From Actinomycetes bacterium (lineage in GTDB: Bacteria; Actinomycetota; Acidimicrobiia; Acidimicrobiales; Palsa-688), in the NCBI GenBank assembly GCA_021799445.1, contig JAJZAM010000004.1, positions 1 through 58,386 on the forward strand: 58,386 nucleotides of DNA, given 5' to 3'. Each line of letters opens with the position of its first letter. The stretch's first letter is position 1. This document shows, piece by piece, positions 9,040 to 16,966 of this stretch. Position numbers and translations under genes: made by a program. The notes under the pieces are model-generated. The model was not told the origin of the DNA, did no database searches, and saw only the letters and a list, made by a program, of their open reading frames with translations.

Positions 9040-11247
9040 TTGACGTGGTACCCGGAAGTCTCAGGCCGGTGGCAGTCTGTAGCGGTGACCGTCGACTCGC
9101 AGAACCGCAGCGCACATGGGCGGTCCGCTGAGAACCCGGTTCCTGCGACACCTGAGCGTTATCAAGGCCCGCTTAGACCCTTGGAGCTGGCGACGGCATC
9201 AGTCCTGGCTGCTCTTGCGGTGGTGTTGACAGTGGCCGGCTGGTTCCTCCCGCACCTGGGTGTCATCGCCGCGATGGCCGTAGTCCCTCTCGGGGTCGTA
9301 GCCCACCGGCATCGACTTCGCGCGTTGCTAGTAGCCACTTTCACAGCCTCCCTTCTGTGCTTTCTCGTTGCCGGCACAGGGGCGGTGACCAACATCGTGG
9401 AATGCGCCGCCGTAGGCGGTCTTGTCGGCGTCGCCAAGCGCAGGAGCTGGAACCCCTTGTCGCTGGTGGCGGGAACTGCGGTCATCGGGCCGGCTCTCGG
9501 GGCGGCAAGCGTCGGTATCCTCGCCGTGTTCGGGTCGCTGCGAAAGCTGACCATACTCCAGTTTCGCAATACCTGGGTTGGAGTGCGGCGGGTCGTCGAG
9601 CTCGCAGCCCCCTCCGGCGGCGTCATAGGATCCCTCAACAACTTCGTCGACTCAGCCCTGAGACTGTGGTGGGTGACGGTCTTCGCGGTTGTCGTCGTAG
9701 GAACCATCTGGCTCGTTCTCGTCGCGTGGATGATCCTGGGTCCGGTCCTAGACCGCCTCGAGTGGATCAAAGCCGATGACCGTCTCGACGACCCTGGCGT
9801 GCAGGTGCTCGGCGGTTGCGCGGGTGCTGAGGTGGTTCCCGGGCCGGTGCCGGTCCGTCTCGACAGGGTTAGCTACGTCTACCCAGGCTCGGCGAAACGG
9901 GCGCTGGGCGAGGTGTCCATGTCGGTCGGGGAGGGTCTGATGGTGGCCCTCGTCGGCGACAACGGTTCTGGCAAGTCGACTTTGCTCCGCATCCTCGCGG
10001 GACGCCCCCCCGCAAGTGGGCTCGTAACCCGCCCGGGGCCCGCTGGGCTTGGCAGGAAAGGCGGCACTGCGCTGATCATGCAGCACCCCGAGACTCAGAT
10101 CCTCGGCGTGCGCGTCGAAGACGACGTCGTATGGGGCCTTCCAAGCGCGCACGGGGTGGACGTGGACGGCCTTCTAGCGTCGGTGGGGCTAGCTGGAATG
10201 GGATCACGGGAAACGACCGGGTTGTCGGGAGGTGAGCTTCAGCGGCTGGCGGTGGCGGCGGCGATGGCGCGGAACCCACGGCTGCTGCTGTCCGACGAGT
10301 CCACGGCGATGCTCGACGGGCAGGGCAGGGAGCAGCTCACAACCCTCCTGCGGTCGTTGAGCGCCAAAGGCGCTACGACGGTCGTGCATGTAACGCACCG
10401 GGCGGCCGAAGCGCGCGTAGCCGACGAGGTCTACAAGATGCAGGCGGGTCGTCTAACGGCCGGCTTCGCCGACGTCAACGCCGCAGCACAAAGCTCACAA
10501 GGCGGCCGACCCGATGGTGACACCAACACAGTCCCTTCCGTCAGCTGTCGCAGCGTTAGCGCCCCTCTGGCGCTGACGCTCAGGACCGAGACGTTGAAGG
10601 TCGTCGACGTCAGCCACACCTACAGCATGGGCACGCCATGGGCGAACGCAGCTTTGAGTCACGTCAGCTTGTCGTTCGAACCAGGCGACGGGGTGCTCAT
10701 CGTCGGCGACAACGGATCAGGCAAATCCACCCTTGCGTGGATAATGGCCGGTTTGCTGCGCCCCAGCCAGGGGACCGTCACGCTCGGCGACCGTAACGTC
10801 GTCGACGCGGTCGGCTCGGTGGCCTTGGCTTTCCAGCACGCCCGCCTGCAACTCCAGCGTGCGACAGTAGGCTCCGACCTCCGCTCGGCCGGGGCCGCCG
10901 ACGACGCGGCGGCACGAGCCGCTTTGATACAGGTCGGCCTGGACCCTAAAGAGCTCTTCGATCGCAAGATCGACGGTCTAAGCGGAGGCCAGCAGCGCAG
11001 GGTTGCGCTGGCCGGCCTGCTGGCGAACCACCCTTCGGTCCTCGTTCTCGACGAACCTCTGGCGGGTCTCGACGCTGCGGGACGGGAGGGGATAATCGAA
11101 GTTCTCGCCGGCCTCCGCCAGCAAAGCGGCGTGACGGTGGTGATCATATCCCACGACCTGGAAGGAACCGAGAAGGTCGCAGAAAGAGTCGTGCGCCTAG
11201 GAGCAGGTCGAGTCATTTCCGACACTTCGAGAGGGGCGCTGCAGTGA
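9040..11247 (+). CDS. Fused ECF-type transporter: membrane domain plus two ABC ATPase domains
   Basis: A 735-residue fusion. Residues ~45-240 form a hydrophobic domain of about six segments, and two complete ABC ATPases follow. ATPase 1 has Walker A 'GDNGSGKST' (~305), signature 'LSGGELQRLAVA' and Walker B 'LLLSDES'. ATPase 2 has Walker A 'GDNGSGKST' (~557), signature 'LSGGQQRRVALAG' and 'LVLDEPLAGLD'. The next gene, overlapping by 4 nt, is the EcfT transmembrane coupler, so the pair forms an energy-coupling-factor importer. The N-terminal domain probably acts as the substrate-binding S component, but no riboswitch or metabolic neighbour reveals the vitamin or metal. The layout resembles the M. 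tuberculosis Rv2326c/Rv2325c pair. The start is TTG 9040 with no clear ribosome site, and a later start is possible. Confidence 0.88.
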   Translation: MTWYPEVSGRWQSVAVTVDSQNRSAHGRSAENPVPATPERYQGPLRPLELATASVLAALAVVLTVAGWFLPHLGVIAAMAVVPLGVVAHRHRLRALLVATFTASLLCFLVAGTGAVTNIVECAAVGGLVGVAKRRSWNPLSLVAGTAVIGPALGAASVGILAVFGSLRKLTILQFRNTWVGVRRVVELAAPSGGVIGSLNNFVDSALRLWWVTVFAVVVVGTIWLVLVAWMILGPVLDRLEWIKADDRLDDPGVQVLGGCAGAEVVPGPVPVRLDRVSYVYPGSAKRALGEVSMSVGEGLMVALVGDNGSGKSTLLRILAGRPPASGLVTRPGPAGLGRKGGTALIMQHPETQILGVRVEDDVVWGLPSAHGVDVDGLLASVGLAGMGSRETTGLSGGELQRLAVAAAMARNPRLLLSDESTAMLDGQGREQLTTLLRSLSAKGATTVVHVTHRAAEARVADEVYKMQAGRLTAGFADVNAAAQSSQGGRPDGDTNTVPSVSCRSVSAPLALTLRTETLKVVDVSHTYSMGTPWANAALSHVSLSFEPGDGVLIVGDNGSGKSTLAWIMAGLLRPSQGTVTLGDRNVVDAVGSVALAFQHARLQLQRATVGSDLRSAGAADDAAARAALIQVGLDPKELFDRKIDGLSGGQQRRVALAGLLANHPSVLVLDEPLAGLDAAGREGIIEVLAGLRQQSGVTVVIISHDLEGTEKVAERVVRLGAGRVISDTSRGALQ

Positions 11248-12086
11248 TGTCCCAGCCGTCACGGCAACGCAACTCGAAAAGCTCGAACAAGGAGCGTAAG
11301 GCGACCCAGGTCAACTTCCTCCGCGAGGTCAAAATCGACTCGCCTGTACACCGTCTGTGGGCTGGAACGAAGCTTCTAGGCGTAGGAGCCCTGAGCTTCA
11401 CGGCTGTCTACTACCCGTCGTGGGGTTCGCTAGCCCTGTTGACGTTGCTCTTAGTGGTTACGACCTTCTTGGCGCGTATCCCCGCTGGAGCGTGGCCCCG
11501 GCCGCCACGGTGGTTCTGGCTGGCGATCATAGTGGCCGGCGCTCTCGCGTCGATCGCCGGAGGGTCGCCTTTCGTCCACCTCGCCGGAGCCAGCGTCGGT
11601 CTCGGCGGTTTGGACGCCTACACCCGCTTCGTGGCTGTAGGGGTGCTTCTCCTGTTGGGAGCTGCGGTCTTCGGGTGGACGACCGCTCTTGGCGACATCG
11701 CCCCGTCCGTGTCGACGCTGATGCGTCCACTGCGAGTTTTGCGCCTGCCCGTCGACGAGATGGCAGCGTCGGTGTCCCTGGCCGTGCGGAGCCTGCCGCT
11801 ACTGGTCGGCGAGATGCGGTCCCTGCTGGCCGCCCGCAAACTTCGACCGCCTGCGGACTCGCCGAAACTGTCAAGCTTGGAGCGGCGCCTGGCGGAGCTG
11901 GTCGACCTTCTCGTCGCAGCGCTTGCTGTTTCGGTTCGCCGCTCCGGGGAGATGGCAGAAGCGATAACCGCCCGGGGAGGGGTCGGGGTGATCTCGTCGA
12001 GGACCAGGGGGCCCGGTCGGGCTGACGCCCTGGCGCTGGTTGTAATAGCGGTGATCTGCTACGCGGCCAGTTCCCTGCCGACTTGA
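11244..12086 (+). CDS. ecfT: ECF transporter transmembrane component EcfT (CbiQ family)
   Basis: A roughly 280-residue CbiQ/EcfT protein with four to five hydrophobic segments and the two Ala-Arg-x coupling motifs that contact the ATPases: 'AARKLRP' (~199) and 'ITARGGV' (~252). The start is GTG 11244 (or ATG 11247), overlapping the stop of the fused ATPase gene, which implies translational coupling and equal production. Its 3' end overlaps the convergent EamA gene by 28 bp. The function as membrane scaffold of an ECF importer is secure; the cargo is not known. Confidence 0.88.
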   Translation: MMSQPSRQRNSKSSNKERKATQVNFLREVKIDSPVHRLWAGTKLLGVGALSFTAVYYPSWGSLALLTLLLVVTTFLARIPAGAWPRPPRWFWLAIIVAGALASIAGGSPFVHLAGASVGLGGLDAYTRFVAVGVLLLLGAAVFGWTTALGDIAPSVSTLMRPLRVLRLPVDEMAASVSLAVRSLPLLVGEMRSLLAARKLRPPADSPKLSSLERRLAELVDLLVAALAVSVRRSGEMAEAITARGGVGVISSRTRGPGRADALALVVIAVICYAASSLPT

Positions 12087-12964
12087 GCCATCTCCTCGGA
12101 GCCGTCCCTGGGAGATGAAACCGAGCTGCCAGCGTTCGCCCCGGCTACCATCCCGAGAGCGATCCACTCCCTAACGTCCAAGCCTTGCCCGAGAAGCACC
12201 ATCCCGGCGACCGCCCCGAAAGCCGGCCCCAAGCTGAGCATGACACCGAAGTGGCGTGGGGTGACGATCCGCAGCGTCAGCAGGTCAATGCTGTAGGGGA
12301 TAACCGAGGAAAGCGCGGCGACCGCAGCTCCCAAGCCGAGGGCCCGCCCGCTGAGCAGCGCAGCTCCCTTCGACGCCAAACCGAACGGTGTTATCGCAAC
12401 GGCGGCCACTGCAAGTCCCCACGACAGGCCGTCGAGGGACGAGAAGCTTTTACCGGCCTTCTTCGACGCCAGTATGTAGCCGGCCCAAAAGACGCCGGCG
12501 AGGGCGGCGAACGCGACACCGTCAAGGTGGAGCCGGGGGCCGATCGCCGAGCCGAGCAGGGCCACCCCGCCCCCGGCGGTGCACGCCCACACCACGTCCC
12601 GGCGGCGCCGTGAAGTTACAAGCGACAGGCATAGGGGACCGGAGAACTCCACGGTTACCGCCACGCCGAGGGGGATTCGGGCTATCGCCTCGTAAAAAGA
12701 CAGGTTCATAGCGGCGAGGTCCAATCCGAACAAGACGACCACCCCCAAGCTGCCGCGGCGGGGAAAGGCCTTGGCGCCTCGCGCAAGGAGGGTCAGGGGG
12801 AGCATCGCCGCGGCCGCTAAGACGAGCCGCAAAGTGACGGCCCCCTGCGGGCCGACGGTGGAGAACAGTTTGGTTGCCAGTGCCGCCCCGATCTGGACTG
12901 ACAGCATGGCGGTCGCGACCATCGAGACGGGCGGAACCCGGCCTGGGAGAGTTCTCCACTTCAC
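12059..12964 (-). CDS. EamA/DMT-superfamily transporter (RhtA-like)
   Basis: About 301 residues with some ten hydrophobic segments arranged as two EamA repeats, the second beginning near 'GVFWAGYILASKKAG'. This family exports amino acids, nucleobases or other small metabolites. The frame is open 72 codons further upstream, but that part is soluble, Arg-rich and lies wholly inside the upstream VirD4-like gene. GTG at 12962-12964 is therefore the start. It overlaps the upstream TGA in the sequence GTGA, so the two genes are translationally coupled. Confidence 0.85.
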   Translation of the reverse strand: MKWRTLPGRVPPVSMVATAMLSVQIGAALATKLFSTVGPQGAVTLRLVLAAAAMLPLTLLARGAKAFPRRGSLGVVVLFGLDLAAMNLSFYEAIARIPLGVAVTVEFSGPLCLSLVTSRRRRDVVWACTAGGGVALLGSAIGPRLHLDGVAFAALAGVFWAGYILASKKAGKSFSSLDGLSWGLAVAAVAITPFGLASKGAALLSGRALGLGAAVAALSSVIPYSIDLLTLRIVTPRHFGVMLSLGPAFGAVAGMVLLGQGLDVREWIALGMVAGANAGSSVSSPRDGSEEMAQVGRELAA

Positions 12965-14304
12965 TCCCCGAGGATACGGCCCGAGTCGATACCCCTGGGA
13001 GGCGTATCTTTGATGATGTCGACCTGCCACCACGGTTTGAGGGCTACCCGCTCGGCCGGCTTGGAGCCTGAGATCAAAAGCGCCGTGCCGGGTGGCTGGT
13101 TGCTGACAGCGTCGACAGGAAGGCGCCGCTGACGTTGCGTCGACCACGTCACGCTCGGCGCTCCCCTCGACGGAGACCACAAAGGTGTTCTAGTGACGCT
13201 GCGGACCGGCACGTCGACCTCGCCGCCGAGGCGCGACACCAACTCGAGCGTCGCCATGTCGGCTATGCCCGCCATGATCAGCTTCGCCCCGAACAGCGAC
13301 AGGAGCCCCTCGGCGACGCTCCCCCATCTCAGGCGGGCCTGAGAAAGGTCCTGCAAGCACCCCAACGTCAAAAGGCCCTGTCCTCCGCCCTCGCTCACCA
13401 AGGTTGGAAGGTCTGGGATCGGAGCGATGTTCGCCAGCTCGTCCAGCACCATCGTCAAGGGCGGCCGCCCAGGCTCCCACGACGAGTAGCACCCCGAGCG
13501 GGCCTGGTCGAGCATCGCGACTACCAGCGGCGCGACAAGGTCCTGGTGGCGTGCGGGAGCGCAGACGTACACGGTGTCGCAGGTGCGAGCAAGGCTGCAA
13601 GGGTCGAAGTTGACCGGGCCGGAGCGGTCCAGGACCTGCTCCGACCGGTAGGCGGCGAGCACTCCAGCTGCCGAGGACCAGATACCGGACATCTCGCGCG
13701 GGTCGGTCGCCGCGAGCCCAGCCAGGACGTCCGAGCCGAGCTTAACTCCGCTGACCCCCAGCAGCGCCGACGGCTCGTCGAGATCGTGACGAAGGACCCA
13801 CCCGAGCACCGTCTCGATCCCGGACCCTTTCAGGTAGGAAGCGTGCAGCAGCGGGGCTATCAGAGCCTCGGCGCGCTCGGTCCAATGGGCCGCCTCGCTT
13901 TGGCGTCCGTTCGGGCGGGCAGCGGCCGACATGCAGCGGGCGACGGCTACAGACTCGTCCCAGGTGCGCGCGGCGGCGACGGGTGACCAGCGAACGGGTG
14001 TTGCGCCGGGCGGGGACCCGACAGAGCCAGTCGGGTCGAACAGCCAGCAAGTACCGACCCGGGATCGCTGGGTTATCGTCGCGGCTAAGACGTCGACCTT
14101 GGTGCTGGTCACTATCACCGGCCCGGGCGCCATCAGCACGTTCGGCACCGCCAGGCACGACGTCTTGCCCGAGCGGGGCGGGCCGAGCACCAGAGCCGAC
14201 TGCTGGGGGTCGGCCAAGCACAGTCCATTCCTGGCCGCGCCGACGTAAAGGCGTCCCCCGGCGGCCGCTGTCATCCGCCTGAGCTCGTCCAGACGTCCGT
14301 CCAA
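12961..14304 (-). CDS. VirD4/TraD-like coupling ATPase, orphan
   Basis: A 447-residue P-loop ATPase of the type IV coupling-protein (VirD4/TraG/TraD) family. Walker A is 'GPPRSGKTS' (41-49) and Walker B is 'LTMVLDELANIAP' (~290), followed by the TraM-recognition-like region 'SEGGGQGLLTLGCLQDLSQ'. The N-terminal membrane anchor of classical VirD4 is missing. No relaxase, VirB genes, integrase or att repeats are in the window, so conjugation is unlikely to be its local role. Such orphans occur on actinobacterial chromosomes with no known function. It is coupled by GTGA to an EamA exporter. Confidence 0.8.
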   Translation of the reverse strand: MDGRLDELRRMTAAAGGRLYVGAARNGLCLADPQQSALVLGPPRSGKTSCLAVPNVLMAPGPVIVTSTKVDVLAATITQRSRVGTCWLFDPTGSVGSPPGATPVRWSPVAAARTWDESVAVARCMSAAARPNGRQSEAAHWTERAEALIAPLLHASYLKGSGIETVLGWVLRHDLDEPSALLGVSGVKLGSDVLAGLAATDPREMSGIWSSAAGVLAAYRSEQVLDRSGPVNFDPCSLARTCDTVYVCAPARHQDLVAPLVVAMLDQARSGCYSSWEPGRPPLTMVLDELANIAPIPDLPTLVSEGGGQGLLTLGCLQDLSQARLRWGSVAEGLLSLFGAKLIMAGIADMATLELVSRLGGEVDVPVRSVTRTPLWSPSRGAPSVTWSTQRQRRLPVDAVSNQPPGTALLISGSKPAERVALKPWWQVDIIKDTPPRGIDSGRILGE

Positions 14305-14357
14305 AGCGCCGTCACCTGACCTTAGAAGCGGTCCCGACGGAGAGGCGCAACGAGCGG

Positions 14358-14837
14358 CTACTTCGTGGCACCGAGCGCCCCGACACGCTCGAGAAGCTCG
14401 CCGATCGCCTTGTCTTGAGCTTCGAGATGCTTCTGGATCGCGAGAGCTTCGTGCAGGACGGCGTCAGCGTCCGCGTAGGTGTCCGCCGCCCGCTTGTCGG
14501 CCGCTTTGGCCTGGATGTTCTGGCCTACGATGATCACAGGGAGCAGCACCAACTGGAGGAACGTCTGGGCTATCCAGGCGACGATGATCAAAGCGTTCGC
14601 TGACCTGAACGCCGAGGGTGCGCTCACCAAGGTGATAGCCGTGAAGATGTACGCGCACCACATCGTCCCCACCGCCGTAGTAATGCCGAGCCCCAGCCGG
14701 GAGTTCAGGCGTACGACAGGGTTGGGGTGGTCCAGGGGGATCTGATCCATAGTCTTGGACGGTCCCGCCGCTTTGCGCAGCTCGATGTGGGGGTGTGGGA
14801 TGTGCTGGTAGATCTCGGACATGTCCGATTCTTGCAT
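14358..14837 (-). CDS. Small two-helix membrane protein with coiled-coil tail (DUF1003-like)
   Basis: About 159 residues with two adjacent membrane helices ('MWCAYIFTAITLVS' and 'IIVAWIAQTFLQLVLLPVII'), then 'VGQNIQAKAADKRA' and a heptad-like C-terminal helix ending in 'LLERVGALGATK'. The topology and the '(V/M)xQN' junction resemble DUF1003 proteins, and similar proteins are widespread in actinobacteria. The function is unknown. Starts at 14837 (MQESDM) or 14822 (MSEIYQH) are preferred. The frame stays open to 14954, but that part encodes low-complexity Arg/Pro/Gly from a tandem repeat and overlaps mca. Confidence 0.65.
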   Translation of the reverse strand: MQESDMSEIYQHIPHPHIELRKAAGPSKTMDQIPLDHPNPVVRLNSRLGLGITTAVGTMWCAYIFTAITLVSAPSAFRSANALIIVAWIAQTFLQLVLLPVIIVGQNIQAKAADKRAADTYADADAVLHEALAIQKHLEAQDKAIGELLERVGALGATK

Positions 14838-14870
14838 TCCCCGTCTCCCGACGTCGCCCGAGGCGCCTCG

Positions 14871-14914
14871 GGGTCTGCGCTGTCCGGCGGGTCTGCGCTG
14901 TCCGGGGGGTCTGC
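14871..14914. repeat. 18-bp tandem repeat, about 2.4 copies
   Basis: Unit GGGTCTGCGCTGTCCGGC at 14871-14888 and 14889-14906, the second with one mismatch, plus 8 matching bases from 14907. It lies between the divergent membrane-protein gene and mca. It is probably a replication-slippage product. No function is evident. Confidence 0.75.
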
Positions 14915-14935
14915 TGGAATGGGACTGTCGCGGCG

Positions 14936-14941
14936 TAGTCT
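14936..14941 (+). promoter_or_regulatory. Putative -10 of mca (leaderless)
   Basis: TAGTCT ends 6 nt before the ATG of mca, and there is no Shine-Dalgarno sequence between them. This is the same geometry as at dnaE2 and at the LLM oxidoreductase gene. Confidence 0.4.
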
Positions 14942-14947
14942 GTAAGA

Positions 14948-15856
14948 ATGTCACGCTGCCTTTTAACCGTCCACGCCCACCCCGACGACGAAGCGTCCAA
15001 AGGCGCCGGTACGGTAGCCGTCTACCACGACGCCGGGGTGCGCACCGTGCTGGTCACCTGCACAGGCGGGGAGGAGGGCGACATCCTCAACCCGGCTATG
15101 GACAGCGACGAGGTCCGAGCCAACCTGGCGGCGATCCGCCGCTCGGAGCTGGAACGCTCCGCGGGGATCATCGGCTACGACGAGGTCGTCATGCTCGGAT
15201 ACCGCGACTCTGGCATGCCCGGCTCGCCGGCTAACACCGACCCGCGCTGCTTCGCCGCCGCCCCAGTCGACGAGGCCGTAGGCCGCCTCGTCGAAGTGAT
15301 CCGCCGCGAACGACCCCAGGTGATAGTCACCTACCCCAAAGAGCAGAGCGGCTACCCCCATCCCGACCACCTGCGGGTGAACGAGATAAGCGAGCTGGCG
15401 TTCGACGCTGCGGGCGACCCGGAAAAGTACCCGCAGTCGGGTGAAGCTTGGCAGCCTTCCCGGTTGTGCTACGTGCGGTGGTCGGTAAAGCGGATGCGCG
15501 CAACGCACGAAAAGTTCCTAGAGCTCGGATTGGAGTCGCCCTTCAGCGACGAGCGGATGGCCCGGATGCTAAAAGCCGAAGAGCTCGACGCTGAGGCGAG
15601 CGGCGCCCGGGCGCCGACGATCATCGTGGACGTGTCCGAGCGTGCGTCGGTCACCCGTGAAGCCCTCCTCGCTCACGCCACCCAGGTGGACCCGAGCTCC
15701 CGGCACTGGTTCGGCCTTCCCCCTGAGATCGCTGACAGGCTCTACCCGTTCGAAGAGTACGAAGTGGCACGCGACCTAACCGGGGCAGACGGCGGAGGGG
15801 ACGACCTCTTCGCCGGTATAGACGTGGCCCTGTCGGGGCGGACGCACGGTGGTTGA
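14948..15856 (+). CDS. mca: Mycothiol S-conjugate amidase
   Basis: A 302-residue LmbE-like zinc deacetylase. Zinc ligands are visible in 'HAHPDDE' (His11, Asp14) and 'YPHPDH' (His138, with His141 nearby). 'ASKGAG' contains Lys19, a residue typical of Mca rather than of the biosynthetic deacetylase MshB. Mca cleaves the amide bond of mycothiol-xenobiotic conjugates, releasing GlcN-Ins and a mercapturic acid for export. This makes the organism a mycothiol producer and therefore an actinobacterium. An SCP2-like gene overlaps its 3' end by 8 nt. Confidence 0.88.
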   Translation: MSRCLLTVHAHPDDEASKGAGTVAVYHDAGVRTVLVTCTGGEEGDILNPAMDSDEVRANLAAIRRSELERSAGIIGYDEVVMLGYRDSGMPGSPANTDPRCFAAAPVDEAVGRLVEVIRRERPQVIVTYPKEQSGYPHPDHLRVNEISELAFDAAGDPEKYPQSGEAWQPSRLCYVRWSVKRMRATHEKFLELGLESPFSDERMARMLKAEELDAEASGARAPTIIVDVSERASVTREALLAHATQVDPSSRHWFGLPPEIADRLYPFEEYEVARDLTGADGGGDDLFAGIDVALSGRTHGG

Positions 15857-16325
15857 AGCCGATGTGAGCGCCGGCTCGGGGGCGCTGGGCAAGGGTGCTT
15901 CAGCGCTCCGAGGCGCAGTCGAGGCCCCGGACGGCTCCCGCTCACCCGGTTTCGCACCGGAGGCGGGGCAGTGTCACACTCTCCTGCCTGACGCACCGGG
16001 GGCCAACGGCACGGTGACTTTTAGCGTTGGGCTGGCTTCGCGTCGGGAGGTATCGCTGCACTGGACGTACCGGGATGGCAGGCCGAGCGACGGCGGCGTC
16101 GGTTCGCCCCCCTCCAGCGACCTCACCCTGAGCGTCGACGCATCCGAGGCCGCAAAGATCTTCGCCGGTCTCGTGGCGCCGTCGGTGGCGTTCATGCGAG
16201 GACGCCTCAAGACGAGCGGGGATGACGCTCTTGCGCTCGCGTTCTTGCGTTCAACGGTCGATCCTGGCTTCTCTCGATGGCTCCGCAAGGTTGGCGAACT
16301 GGTCAGCCTCGAACGGTCATCTTGA
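15849..16325 (+). CDS. SCP2-like lipid-binding domain protein
   Basis: A 158-residue soluble protein with a disordered, Gly/Pro-rich N-terminus (~1-50). The C-terminal part has the look of an SCP2 domain: 'DLTLSVDASEAAKIFAGLVA' then 'MRGRLKTSGDDALALAFL', resembling the 'G.v...Gd...a' block of sterol-carrier domains. A role in binding a hydrophobic ligand is therefore likely but unproven. The start GTG 15849 overlaps the mca stop by 8 nt, indicating co-translation with the mycothiol detoxification enzyme. Confidence 0.6.
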   Translation: MVEADVSAGSGALGKGASALRGAVEAPDGSRSPGFAPEAGQCHTLLPDAPGANGTVTFSVGLASRREVSLHWTYRDGRPSDGGVGSPPSSDLTLSVDASEAAKIFAGLVAPSVAFMRGRLKTSGDDALALAFLRSTVDPGFSRWLRKVGELVSLERSS

Positions 16326-16384
16326 CATTCGACTCGAGCAGCACAGGTCATCCGCCGGGCGGGTCTGCTACGGAAACAGACGGG

Positions 16385-16966
16385 ATGGCTCGTTCGTTAG
16401 CTGATTGGAGTGACGCAGCGTTGGTGGTCGCGATAGGCCGCTGGCGCGATGATGCTCTAGCCGAGGTCTACCGCCGTCACGGCGGAGCTGTGTTCGCTTT
16501 GGCGCGGCGGTTGCTCGGCGATCCGGGGCGCGCCGAAGAGATCGTTCAGGAAATATTCCTGAAGCTGTGGAACCAGCCCGAACGCTTCGACCCTGAGAGG
16601 GGTACCCTACGTTCGTTTCTGCTAGCCCAGACGCACGGTCGTTCTGTCGACGTGATCCGGTCCGACCGGGCTCGCTCGGCGAGGGAGCAGCGCCAGGTGC
16701 AAGGAACAGCGGAGGCGGGTTACGACTTGGAACGGGAGGTTTGGGATATGGCCATCGCGGAAAAGGTGAGAGAAGCCGTCATGGACCTGCCCGAAATGGA
16801 AAGGCGGGCTATCGAGCTGGCCTACTTCGGTGGGCGCACCTACCGTGAAGTCGCCGCCGAGCTCGACGCGCCTGAGGGCACGGTAAAAAGCCGGATCAGG
16901 AACGGTCTCAAACGGATGCGGCTGGCTCTGGCTGACACGTCTGCGAGCGTGACATGGTCAGAATGA
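16385..16966 (+). CDS. ECF-type RNA polymerase sigma factor
   Basis: A 193-residue sigma-70 family group IV protein. Region 2 lies at ~20-90 ('YRRHGGAVFALARRLLGD', 'RAEEIVQEIFLKLWNQPERF') and region 4 at ~125-180 ('LPEMERRAIELAYFGGRTY', 'GTVKSRIRNGLKRMR'), with no sigma-3 domain. The next gene, overlapping by 4-13 nt, is an RskA-type anti-sigma factor, placing it near SigK-like ECF sigmas. The frame is open to 16277, but the upstream part overlaps the preceding gene and has no sigma similarity, so ATG 16385 is chosen. Its regulon probably concerns envelope or redox stress (inference). Confidence 0.9.
   Translation: MARSLADWSDAALVVAIGRWRDDALAEVYRRHGGAVFALARRLLGDPGRAEEIVQEIFLKLWNQPERFDPERGTLRSFLLAQTHGRSVDVIRSDRARSAREQRQVQGTAEAGYDLEREVWDMAIAEKVREAVMDLPEMERRAIELAYFGGRTYREVAAELDAPEGTVKSRIRNGLKRMRLALADTSASVTWSE

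Noticed and set aside
12965-13180. 72-codon N-terminal extension of the EamA frame
   Set aside because: It lies inside the VirD4-like gene, is Arg-rich and soluble, and the GTGA overlap at 12961-12964 gives a natural start.
12961-14304. Integrative conjugative element around the VirD4-like gene
   Set aside because: No relaxase, integrase, VirB-type genes, tRNA or att repeats were seen, and base usage looks like that of its neighbours.
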